A stretch of DNA of 64,000 nt from G020353115 sp964389685 (lineage in GTDB: Bacteria > Bacteroidota > Bacteroidia > Bacteroidales > VadinHA17): assembly GCA_964389685.1 (NCBI GenBank), contig CAYMFM010000002.1, forward strand, positions 107,495 through 171,494, given 5' to 3'. The notes under the pieces were generated by a model. The model saw nothing but the letters and a program-made list of their open reading frames with translations, was not told where the DNA came from and made no database searches. Positions 1 to 7,420 of the stretch are shown piece after piece. Positions within the stretch are counted from its first letter, which is position 1; every line of letters starts with the position of its first letter. Both the position numbers and the translations under genes were made by a program.

Positions 1-887
1 TAACTTTTATACCGGGAGGGGCTTATTTTACCAGATTTCAAGGCTTCTATAACAGCACAATTGGGTTCATTTATGTGCAGGCAGTTGTAATATTTACACC
101 CTTTGGAAAAGCGGAATATTTCGGGGAAGAAGTGATAGATCTCTTCCCGCTCCATGTCAATCACCCCGAACCCCTTTATTCCCGGGGTGTCGATAACATA
201 ACCCCCAAATACCAGCGGATGCATTTCTGTGTACGTAGTGGTATGTTTCCCTGTTTTGTGATAACTGGAAACGCCTTCCGTTTTGATTTGCAATTCAGGG
301 TCGACCGCATTGATGAGCGATGATTTGCCAACTCCCGATTTACCTGAAATGACATTGACGTTATCCTTCAACAGGGTGCGGAATGCTTCGATATTTTGTC
401 CCTTCACGACCGATGTTTCAAGACAGGGATAACCAATCTGCTCATACATTTGTTTCAATTGATCAACCTGCTTTTGCAGATCTTCATTATAGAGGTCCAT
501 TTTATTAATGATCAGGTGAACCGGTATCCGGTATGCTTCGGCGGAGGCAAGAAAGCGGTCAATGAATTCGAAGGGCGTTTCGGGAGATGCCAGGGTAATG
601 ACCAGGAGCGCCTGATCAATATTTGCAGCAATGATTTGATATTGACGGGAAAGGTTTGAAGCCCTTCGTATGATATAATTTTTACGGGGCAGGATCTCTT
701 GTATCACACCCTGCTTTCCTGCTGGTTCAGGATCAATCGTTACGTGGTCACCCACAGCAACGGGATTTGTCATACGGGCACCCTGTAACCGGAATGTCCC
801 TTTTATCTTACATTCCAGCAGAGTTCCATCCTCTTTTTTTACGGTGTGCCAGCTTCCCGTTGATTTTATGACCAGTCCTTTTTCCAA
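1..887 (-). CDS. rsgA: Ribosome small-subunit biogenesis GTPase RsgA (3' end beyond window)
   Basis: Circularly permuted GTPase that helps mature the 30S subunit in the cytoplasm. Reading the minus strand from 887 gives an OB-fold-type N-terminus, then the P-loop GKSGVGKSSL (near 311-340), a DTPGIKGFG switch (near 170-200), and the zinc-binding motif C-x4-C-x-H-x5-C (near 60-100), which is characteristic of RsgA/YjeQ. Translation starts at TTG (885-887): an in-frame TGA lies two codons upstream and the resulting N-terminus, MEKGLVIKSTGSW, fits the family; the first in-frame ATG would remove about 38 residues of the OB fold. About 295 codons are visible, so only the last few residues are missing. 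The gene stands alone; the next gene downstream of its start is on the same strand. Confidence 0.95.
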   Translation of the reverse strand, partial: MEKGLVIKSTGSWHTVKKEDGTLLECKIKGTFRLQGARMTNPVAVGDHVTIDPEPAGKQGVIQEILPRKNYIIRRASNLSRQYQIIAANIDQALLVITLASPETPFEFIDRFLASAEAYRIPVHLIINKMDLYNEDLQKQVDQLKQMYEQIGYPCLETSVVKGQNIEAFRTLLKDNVNVISGKSGVGKSSLINAVDPELQIKTEGVSSYHKTGKHTTTYTEMHPLVFGGYVIDTPGIKGFGVIDMEREEIYHFFPEIFRFSKGCKYYNCLHINEPNCAVIEALKSGKISPSRYKS

Positions 888-974
888 CGATCACGGATTT
901 GCACAAAAATACATTGAACCACACTGAAATACAAACATGATATCGGGTTTGTTAAGAAATGGTGTTTGCGGTTT

Positions 975-2348
975 TTACCGGAGCAATTGCTTCAACAGGT
1001 TTTCATTTCGGTTTGTATAGGGAGGGTACCGGATTGGGAAATCAAACCGATTCGTTTTCTTCAGAATGGATTTGTAGTTGGTGAATGTCTCGAAGCTCTT
1101 TTTCCCGTGATATTTGCCCATTCCACTTTCTCCGACTCCGCCAAAAGGAAGGTGGGAATTGATGAAATGAATCACCGTATCATTCAGGGTAGCAGTCCCA
1201 AAAGAGACCTCGTTCAATAACCGTTTTTGCAGTGCCCGGTTATTGGTGAAGAGGTAAAACGCCAGGGGATTTGGGTGCCGTTTTATGATTTCAATTGCCT
1301 CTTCAATGCGGGTGTATGTCAGTACCGGTAGCACGGGACCGAACACCTCACTCTCCATGATGGGATCATCGGGATGAAGGTCATCAATCACAGTTGGAGC
1401 GATGTATTTTTCATTCGGGTTTATTGTCCCGCCCGTTACAATCCTTCCTGCTGATATGAGGTTTTGTAACCGTTCGGTGTTCGCCCGGTTCACCACCCTG
1501 GGGTAGTCAGGGCTGAGTTGGGGATTTTCGCCGTAGAAATCCCGGATAAAATGGATCAGCTTTTCGAGGAATGCATCTTTAATCTCCTGGTGGATGAGCA
1601 AATAATCGGGAGCAACACAGGATTGTCCGGCATTAAAAAACTTACCCCATGTAATTCGTTTGGCAGATAGCGAAATCGGCGCATCGTTGTGTACGATACA
1701 GGGATTTTTCCCACCCAGTTCCAGTGTAACTGGTGTCAGGTTTCCGGCAGCCTTTTCCAGGATGATCCTTCCAACCCGGGAGCTGCCGGTAAAAAAGATA
1801 TAATCGTATTTTTCTTCCAGGAGTGCATGATTCATTTCATGACCGCCTTTAAAAAACGCTATGTATTGAGGATCGAAGTGGTGGATCATCTCTCCCATCA
1901 CTGAAGCAGTATGCGGGGTATGCTGGGAGGGTTTAAGCACCACACAATTGCCGGCAGAGAGTGCACCGATCAGGGGAGTAAATGCCAGCTGGAAAGGGAA
2001 ATTCCAGGGAGAAAATATCAATACCCTGCCATACGGTTCCGGGTAAATAAAACTTGTTGAATAGAAATGCAGCAGGGGTGTTCTGACCCGTCTGGGTTTT
2101 GACCACTTTTTTATTTTCCGGATGTGCAGGTTCAGCTCCTGGAGTACGAAACCAACCTCTCCGGCATATGCCTCAAATGCCGGTTTGTGCAGGTCTGCCC
2201 ACAAGGCATCATACAATCGGTTTTGATGAGAAAGGATAAGCTGTTTCATCTTCTTCAGGTTATCCAGCCTGAAGCCCACCGCTTTGGTCTTGTGGGTATT
2301 AAAAAACTCTTCCTGGATTTTATTGATACGGCTGATCTCTTTTTTCAT
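975..2348 (-). CDS. NAD(P)-dependent aldehyde dehydrogenase (class 3-like)
   Basis: Oxidises aldehydes to carboxylic acids. The 457-residue protein has the ALDH fold marks: PWNFP near residue 114, general-base Glu in LELGGKNP near 210, and nucleophile Cys 244 in FNAGQSC. The C-terminal HLPFGGVGESGMGKYHG and short length point to the ALDH3/fatty-aldehyde branch. ATG at 2346-2348 is preferred over a TTG at 2366. The start lies inside the end of the upstream GMC oxidoreductase gene (29-bp overlap), so the two are probably co-transcribed and translationally coupled. Pairing an alcohol-oxidising flavoprotein with an aldehyde dehydrogenase suggests stepwise oxidation of a lipophilic alcohol to an acid; the substrate is not visible in the sequence. 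Confidence 0.92.
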   Translation of the reverse strand: MKKEISRINKIQEEFFNTHKTKAVGFRLDNLKKMKQLILSHQNRLYDALWADLHKPAFEAYAGEVGFVLQELNLHIRKIKKWSKPRRVRTPLLHFYSTSFIYPEPYGRVLIFSPWNFPFQLAFTPLIGALSAGNCVVLKPSQHTPHTASVMGEMIHHFDPQYIAFFKGGHEMNHALLEEKYDYIFFTGSSRVGRIILEKAAGNLTPVTLELGGKNPCIVHNDAPISLSAKRITWGKFFNAGQSCVAPDYLLIHQEIKDAFLEKLIHFIRDFYGENPQLSPDYPRVVNRANTERLQNLISAGRIVTGGTINPNEKYIAPTVIDDLHPDDPIMESEVFGPVLPVLTYTRIEEAIEIIKRHPNPLAFYLFTNNRALQKRLLNEVSFGTATLNDTVIHFINSHLPFGGVGESGMGKYHGKKSFETFTNYKSILKKTNRFDFPIRYPPYTNRNENLLKQLLR

Positions 2349-3963
2349 CGGTCGTGTTTTTTGCAAGGGTTACCTCTTCTTCAATCGGGCGAATGGAATT
2401 GCCTGGTTTTTCCGGAATCCGGGCCATCGCGTATTCAGCCAGTGCCGTGATGGTATAGCTGGGATTCACTCCCAGATTACCCTGGATGACTGATCCGTCA
2501 ATAATCAGCATGTTGGGGTATCCATGCACCTCAAACCGTTCATTAACAACACCCGATTGTTTGTCCCGCCCCATCGGGCAACCACCGAGAATATGAGCAG
2601 TTGTCGGCCGGTTCAGGAAAACTTCGAGTGTTATATTTTGAGCAATACCTCCCGCTTTTTCAGCATATTTCTCCATGACCTGCTGGCCAATATCGATGTA
2701 GGCAGGGACCTTCTTCTCCCCGGTATTCCGGATTGCCATTCTTTTTTTGAACAGGCCCCTCTTCCACTCCACTTTCATGCAGTTGTCGATGGTTTGCATC
2801 ACAAGAAAAATAACAAGGTTGGTCGACCAGTTGAAATTAAAAACGGTTTTTAAGAAGTGCACAGGATGGGACAGGGTTTTATACAGCAGCATTAATCCAC
2901 GGATTAACGAGTTTCTGGCTCCGGGAACAGAGAGGGCAAAAAACCATTTCATGGCATTGGAACCATCTGGATACTTGACGATTTCAATGTGTGTGTCCCG
3001 GTCCGGATTAATGATGGAAGAGATGGGAATACCATTGTTCAGTTTTTCCCGGGCGCCTGAAACAGCGCACAACGTTTGTGAATTGGTCCTTAGCTCGTCT
3101 CCCAACCGTTCCGATAACAGGGGAAGGGTTTTGTATTTATGTTTCTGCTTCAGGAGCAGGTTCAGTGTGCCCAGTGATCCGCCGGAAACGATAATACCCC
3201 TGGATGTGAATACACTTCGGTTTTTCCTGAATGATTTCGTTACGGAACGTGTATGGATCTCATACTGGGTGTTCCGGTAAAGAATTTTCTCTACCTGTGT
3301 TTCCGGCAGGATCCTGACTCCCAGTTTCTCTGCGAAATAGAGGTAATTCTTATCCAGGCTGTTCTTGGCATTCTCGCGGCAACCCACCATACAACCGGCA
3401 CACTCCGTGCACCCCTTCCGCTTCGGTCCGAGTCCATGGAAATAGGGATCTTTCTCCTGTTCGGTGTCCCCAAAATAGACCCCAACATCAACCCGCTCAA
3501 AGGTCTCTTCGCACGCGAAATCTTTTGCCACTTCTAACAGGAGCTGATCTTCAGCATTGAGTTTATCGTAATGCGTTCTGCCGAGCATGACCCCGGCTTT
3601 ATGGTAAAACGGTTCAAGGACCGTTTTCCAGTCGTTAAAGGCATTCCATGACGGGTTGTTGAAAAATTCATCCGGGGGGATCACCAGGGTATTTGCATAG
3701 ACCAGGCTCCCACCACCTACCCCGATGCCGGTAAGGATGCTTGCTTCCCTGTAAAAGGAGAGTTTCTGAATGCCGAACAGGCGCAATCCCGGAACCCATA
3801 AATACTTTCGAAGGTTCCAGTTGGTTTTGGGGAAATCCCCTGAACCATAGCGCTTCCCCTGTTCAATGACCAGGACAGAATAGCCCTTTTCTGCGAGACG
3901 CAGTGCAGTAACACTGCCTCCAAAACCGGATCCGATAACAATATAGTCGCAGGCTTGATCCAT
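2320..3963 (-). CDS. GMC-family FAD oxidoreductase (cholesterol-oxidase-like)
   Basis: Flavoprotein of 547 residues. The dinucleotide-binding GSGFGGS motif lies at residues 11-17, with a second flavin contact in GIGVGGGSLVYAN near 80-92. The C-terminal segment has HILGGCPMG (His 457) and GNLGVNPSYTITALAE near 495, typical of the ChoD/cholesterol-oxidase-like branch. A cluster of four cysteines, C185-x2-C188-x2-C191-x3-C195, sits mid-protein; similar clusters occur in this branch and its role is unclear. There is no signal peptide, so a cytoplasmic location is likely. It is the first gene of a two-gene unit with the aldehyde dehydrogenase. Sterol is only one possible substrate; long-chain alcohols fit as well. 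Confidence 0.88.
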   Translation of the reverse strand: MDQACDYIVIGSGFGGSVTALRLAEKGYSVLVIEQGKRYGSGDFPKTNWNLRKYLWVPGLRLFGIQKLSFYREASILTGIGVGGGSLVYANTLVIPPDEFFNNPSWNAFNDWKTVLEPFYHKAGVMLGRTHYDKLNAEDQLLLEVAKDFACEETFERVDVGVYFGDTEQEKDPYFHGLGPKRKGCTECAGCMVGCRENAKNSLDKNYLYFAEKLGVRILPETQVEKILYRNTQYEIHTRSVTKSFRKNRSVFTSRGIIVSGGSLGTLNLLLKQKHKYKTLPLLSERLGDELRTNSQTLCAVSGAREKLNNGIPISSIINPDRDTHIEIVKYPDGSNAMKWFFALSVPGARNSLIRGLMLLYKTLSHPVHFLKTVFNFNWSTNLVIFLVMQTIDNCMKVEWKRGLFKKRMAIRNTGEKKVPAYIDIGQQVMEKYAEKAGGIAQNITLEVFLNRPTTAHILGGCPMGRDKQSGVVNERFEVHGYPNMLIIDGSVIQGNLGVNPSYTITALAEYAMARIPEKPGNSIRPIEEEVTLAKNTTDEKRDQPYQ

Positions 3964-4230
3964 TCACCGGGTGATAAGGAATGGAATAAAAATAGGAAAT
4001 ATTTGATTTATTCTGGCAAATCCATCCGGATCTCTCTGCAATATAGATGAGTCGAATTGATGCAATTATTATGAACGTTTGGCATATTGCGGTCCATGGG
4101 AGAATTTCCCAGTGGGAAATTCAGTTTTGCCAAAGGCCCGCCTGCCGGTCGGGCAGGCATCCCTTCGGGACAGTTCTCGATTCTCAGTTTTTATGAAACT
4201 TATAACTTATCAACCAATAACTTATAACAG
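3964..4230. other. Intergenic spacer with stacked small hairpins
   Basis: No gene is visible. It holds a perfect 9-bp hairpin, GAATTTCCC/GGGAAATTC (4102-4110 and 4114-4122), then GCCTGCC/GGCAGGC (4140-4146 and 4152-4158), then TCCC-ttc-GGGA. The GCCTGCCGG-type palindrome recurs at about 7151-7168 inside the MITE-like element, so this spacer probably carries a fragment of the same repeat family. Confidence 0.6.
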
Positions 4231-4304
4231 ATCCCGCTTTGTAGCGGGATAAGTTCGACATTCATTTTTCACTTCAGCATTGCTTTTTGAAAAATGTGCC
4301 TCAC
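4231..4304 (-). terminator. Two-hairpin 3' element of permease gene 1
   Basis: In transcript (minus) orientation the stop codon is followed by hairpin B, CATTTTTCA/TGAAAAATG (4263-4271 and 4288-4296), the conserved spacer AATGTCGAACTT, and hairpin A, ATCCCGCT-ttgt-AGCGGGAT on the plus strand (4231-4238 and 4243-4250). The same arrangement follows the permease gene at 58120, with different but still complementary stem bases. Intrinsic termination or 3'-end protection are the simplest roles. Confidence 0.7.
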
Positions 4305-6758
4305 TTACTCATACCGTATTGCATCCACCGGGTTGGCATTCGCAGCTCGGATGGACAGCAAGCTAACGGTGATCATTGCAATGATGACTGAAACCAGGGT
4401 TGCCAGGATAAACGGGATCAGGGTAAACCAGACAAAAGGAGATATGGAAAAATCGATCCGGTAGGCAAAATCCTGCAACCAGTGTACCATTGCAAGATAG
4501 GATATTGGCCATGCAATGATGTTCGCGATGATTACCAGGAGTAAGAAATCTTTATTGAGCATCCAGGTAATAATCCCACTGGTGGCTCCCATCACTTTCC
4601 GAATTCCAATTTCCCTTGTTCGCTGCTGGGTGCTAAATGAAGTAAGACCGAGCAACCCAAGGCATGAAATGAAAATGGTCAACAGGGCAAAGATGGTGAA
4701 CAGGTAGCTCAGTTTCTGTTCTGAGGAATACATTTCGTCGAGTTTCTCGGTGAAGAAGAAATAATTGAACGGTAGAGTATTTCCCAGTTCAATGCGTTTT
4801 TCCTTGATGTATTCTATTGTTTCTGCTGTGTTGTCTTCAGTGATACGCACATAGAAATTCAGATTAGGATTTTCGCTCACCATAAAGATAAACGGCTCGA
4901 TGGTATTATGAATGGAGGAGAAATGGAAATCCTTAACCACACCGATAACCACCCCGTCGTTGTGGGCTGTTCCGTCGGCTGGATTTATGCCGAACCGTAC
5001 CCGTTTTCCCAGGGCTTCATCACCCCAGCCGAGGGCTTTTGTACCGGTCTCGTTGATGACGAATGCCTGGGTCAGATCTGTTGTTCTCTCCTCTTCAAAA
5101 TAGCGTCCTTCCAGTAACTCGATCCCCATGACATCGAGGAAGTCATGATCGACAATGGAAAAATTGAGAGCCAGCTCAACCATACCTTCCCCTTGTTCTA
5201 CCTGGAAGACCACCTTGGTTGCCATTCTCGGAGGAATTAAAATAGCAGAAGAAACCCCTTGAATGTGCGGATTTTTTAACAACTCCTCTTTGAAAGTCCT
5301 CAACTGGTTGTGGATGAAGGTTGTATCGCGGTTGGGAATCAACAACAGGTTTTCTTTATTCATCCCCAGGTCTTTATTCCGGATAAAGCGCTGCTGGCTG
5401 GAAACGACAATGGTACCAATGATCAACGCCACGGATAATATGAACTGGAAAACAACCAGGATCTTTCGCAGCAATCCTTTTCCCTCACCGGGCAGGGTTC
5501 CTTTCAGAACCTTTACCGGTAAAAAGGAGGAGAGGTAAAATGAGGGATAGCTACCAGAAACGATACCCACAAAAAGAGTAATCAGCAATACTGAAAAAAT
5601 GGTGAATGGTTTAAACAGGTCGGATACCATAATATCTTTCCCTGCCAGTGTATTGAAATAGGGAAGGATCAATATGGTAAAGATAAGTGATAGGATCAGT
5701 GCAATGATGGATAAAACAACCGATTCACTCAGGAACTGGCGGATCAGGAATACACGCTGTGCGCCGATAACCTTGCGTAATCCTACTTCCTTTGCGCGGT
5801 TTGTGGAACGGGCAGTGGCCATGTTCATGTAATTAACACAGGCAATGATCAGCATGAAAACACCGACAAGGGAGAAGATGATGATGTAATTGAAGTTTCC
5901 CACGGGAAGATCAAATTCAAGGGTGGATCCGAAATGCACCTGGTCCAGCCGGGTTGACATCAGGTTAAAACTGGCATTGATCTGGTTCCCGAGAGAAGCC
6001 ATATATTTTTCGTAAAAATCAGGAAATTTTTCATGGAGCCCATCCATGGTGGCATTCTCATGTAACAAAACATAGGCAAATACTGAAACGTTCCAGAAGG
6101 AACCGGCACTACGGTCATTGAAACGCTCCGTACCATAAAGCTCCACAACGGTTGCCATCGACAGGAGGCAGTCAAAGGTAAGGTGGGAATTGGACGGGAC
6201 ATTTTTAATCACACCCGTAACCCGGAAGTCTCCAAAGTTGCTTGAGGTCAGTACTTCGCCGATTGGATTTGCATCTCCGAAATAACGCTTTGAAAAGCTG
6301 TCAGTGATCACGATGGTATTTGGCTCATCCAGGGCATGGTCAGGAGATCCGAATATAAACTTGTGAGTGAATACGTCAAAGACCGTTGAATCGGTGAAAT
6401 AGATGTTGTCTTCGTAAAACTTTTTATCCCCGTAGCTGAACAGGATATCCTCCAACCCAAATCCGGCAAAGCGTGCATACTTCTCTATTTCCGGGTATTC
6501 ATCCATCAGGGTCGGTGCCATGGGCATGGGGACAAGGGCAGCCAGCGTGTTTTTCCCGGAGATGGTGAAATCGGATTCCAGGCGGTAGATCCGTTCGTAG
6601 TTCACATGGTGTTTGTCGAACGTCAGTTCTTTCTGAACATAGAGAAAGATCAGGATCGCACTGATCATGCCGATCGCAAGGCCGGCAATGTTGATGGCAG
6701 AATAGAATTTGTTGCGGGCTATATTTCTATAGGCGCTGATGATGTAATTTTTAAGCAT
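4305..6758 (-). CDS. MacB/FtsX-type ABC transporter permease (1 of 3)
   Basis: Inner-membrane permease of 817 residues. It begins with the usual short amphipathic stretch and a first membrane helix (about residues 20-42), followed by a large periplasmic MacB-PCD-like domain, three helices, a second periplasmic domain and a final four-helix FtsX core containing the family's TREIGIRKVMGA motif; a related VGLRKVIGA occurs in the first half. It ends in AIRYE, as do its paralogues. The tandem two-half layout is the form common in Bacteroidota. No ATPase is fused; the LolD-type ATPase at 9592 is the nearest candidate partner. Substrate (lipoprotein, peptide or other envelope molecule) cannot be told. 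A sigma-54-like promoter lies at 6795-6810 and a conserved hairpin element follows the stop. Confidence 0.9.
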   Translation of the reverse strand: MLKNYIISAYRNIARNKFYSAINIAGLAIGMISAILIFLYVQKELTFDKHHVNYERIYRLESDFTISGKNTLAALVPMPMAPTLMDEYPEIEKYARFAGFGLEDILFSYGDKKFYEDNIYFTDSTVFDVFTHKFIFGSPDHALDEPNTIVITDSFSKRYFGDANPIGEVLTSSNFGDFRVTGVIKNVPSNSHLTFDCLLSMATVVELYGTERFNDRSAGSFWNVSVFAYVLLHENATMDGLHEKFPDFYEKYMASLGNQINASFNLMSTRLDQVHFGSTLEFDLPVGNFNYIIIFSLVGVFMLIIACVNYMNMATARSTNRAKEVGLRKVIGAQRVFLIRQFLSESVVLSIIALILSLIFTILILPYFNTLAGKDIMVSDLFKPFTIFSVLLITLFVGIVSGSYPSFYLSSFLPVKVLKGTLPGEGKGLLRKILVVFQFILSVALIIGTIVVSSQQRFIRNKDLGMNKENLLLIPNRDTTFIHNQLRTFKEELLKNPHIQGVSSAILIPPRMATKVVFQVEQGEGMVELALNFSIVDHDFLDVMGIELLEGRYFEEERTTDLTQAFVINETGTKALGWGDEALGKRVRFGINPADGTAHNDGVVIGVVKDFHFSSIHNTIEPFIFMVSENPNLNFYVRITEDNTAETIEYIKEKRIELGNTLPFNYFFFTEKLDEMYSSEQKLSYLFTIFALLTIFISCLGLLGLTSFSTQQRTREIGIRKVMGATSGIITWMLNKDFLLLVIIANIIAWPISYLAMVHWLQDFAYRIDFSISPFVWFTLIPFILATLVSVIIAMITVSLLSIRAANANPVDAIRYE

Positions 6759-6794
6759 CGATTTCGGTATTGGTTTGATTGAATCGAAAAAAAT

Positions 6795-6810
6795 ATCAAC
6801 GATTGTACCA
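6795..6810 (-). promoter_or_regulatory. Candidate sigma-54 promoter of permease 1
   Basis: The minus strand reads TGGTACA-ATCG-TTGAT. Against the sigma-54 consensus TGGCACG-N4-TTGCW it matches 9 of 12 defined bases, with the invariant GG and exact spacing but A in place of the -12 C. The -12 box lies 37 nt before the ATG at 6758. Weak alone; it gains weight from the similar elements upstream of the other two permease genes. Confidence 0.45.
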
Positions 6811-7040
6811 TAATTTTTAATATATTATTATTCAAAGAGATATAGTGAACCCAGGGTTTTTTGGTTTCGCTGTTTTCGTTCGGAAATGGAACAGGGGTGT
6901 GCGGTTTTGGACAGGGTAAGATTTAGAGAATAGATAGTTACAGAGTCATACGATGACTCAACATATTTTCAATGGTTTGTTCATCGGACTTCTTCATTTG
7001 AAGATTAGGTAAGCAACGTGCTAACCATTACCACACAGTA

Positions 7041-7208
7041 GGGGGTGTATCAAAAATCAAATTTTTAGTCATCCTGTCCATAGGACTCCGGAGAATTTGA
7101 TTCAGGATCTTATAATCCTGATTATTAACGCATTGAGATTCTGAAATACCCGCCTGCCGGCAGGCAGGAATTCAGAATGACGATCTTGCGGACTTTTGAT
7201 ACACCCCC
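7041..7208. mobile_element. MITE-like element with 15-bp terminal inverted repeats
   Basis: GGGGGTGTATCAAAA at 7041-7055 is perfectly inverted at 7194-7208. The similarity extends inward with mismatches to a shared GTCAT[C/T]CTG. The interior (168 bp overall) has no coding capacity and contains a GCCTGCCGGCAGGC palindrome. No clear target-site duplication was found beside the ends (AGTA left, AAAC right). This is the shape of a non-autonomous transposable element or a large folded repeat. Confidence 0.6.
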
Positions 7209-7209
7209 A

Positions 7210-7258
7210 AACGAACCAGCCCGCCAGACCGATGTTCTATCGGGCCGGGAGGTTCGTT
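7210..7258. repeat. Inverted repeat next to the MITE-like element
   Basis: Arms AACGAACC (7210-7217) and GGTTCGTT (7251-7258) are perfect complements, with further pairing inside (GAT/ATC and CCG/CGG). It could act as a stem-loop at the border of the repeat region. Confidence 0.5.
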
Positions 7259-7286
7259 CTACTTGTTAAAATGATTCCTATGAACC

Positions 7287-7403
7287 TATCAACTTATCCC
7301 GTAGGTGCCATAGCCATGCCCATGGCAGATGCCTACGGCATAACTTATCAACTTATCCCGTAGGTGGCATAGCCATGCCCATGGCAGATGCCCACGGCAT
7401 AAC
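7287..7403. repeat. Tandem duplication of a 59-bp hairpin unit
   Basis: Two copies with a 59-bp period begin TATCAACTTATCCCGTAGGT at 7287 and 7346. Each folds by pairing CCGTAGG with CCTACGG (copy 1) or CCCACGG (copy 2, leaving a G-U pair), and GCCAT or GCAT segments inside. It lies directly downstream of the stop codon of the TPR gene on the minus strand, so one or both copies may end its transcript. No spacers or array structure suggest CRISPR. Confidence 0.65.
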
Positions 7404-7420
7404 AATTAACATGAAAATTT

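Noticed and set aside
2747..3280. 177-codon open frame antisense to the GMC oxidoreductase
   Set aside because: The opposite strand carries a complete, conserved flavoprotein.
7287..7403. Possible CRISPR array
   Set aside because: Only two adjacent copies, no spacers between them and no cas gene; the unit is a self-folding repeat.
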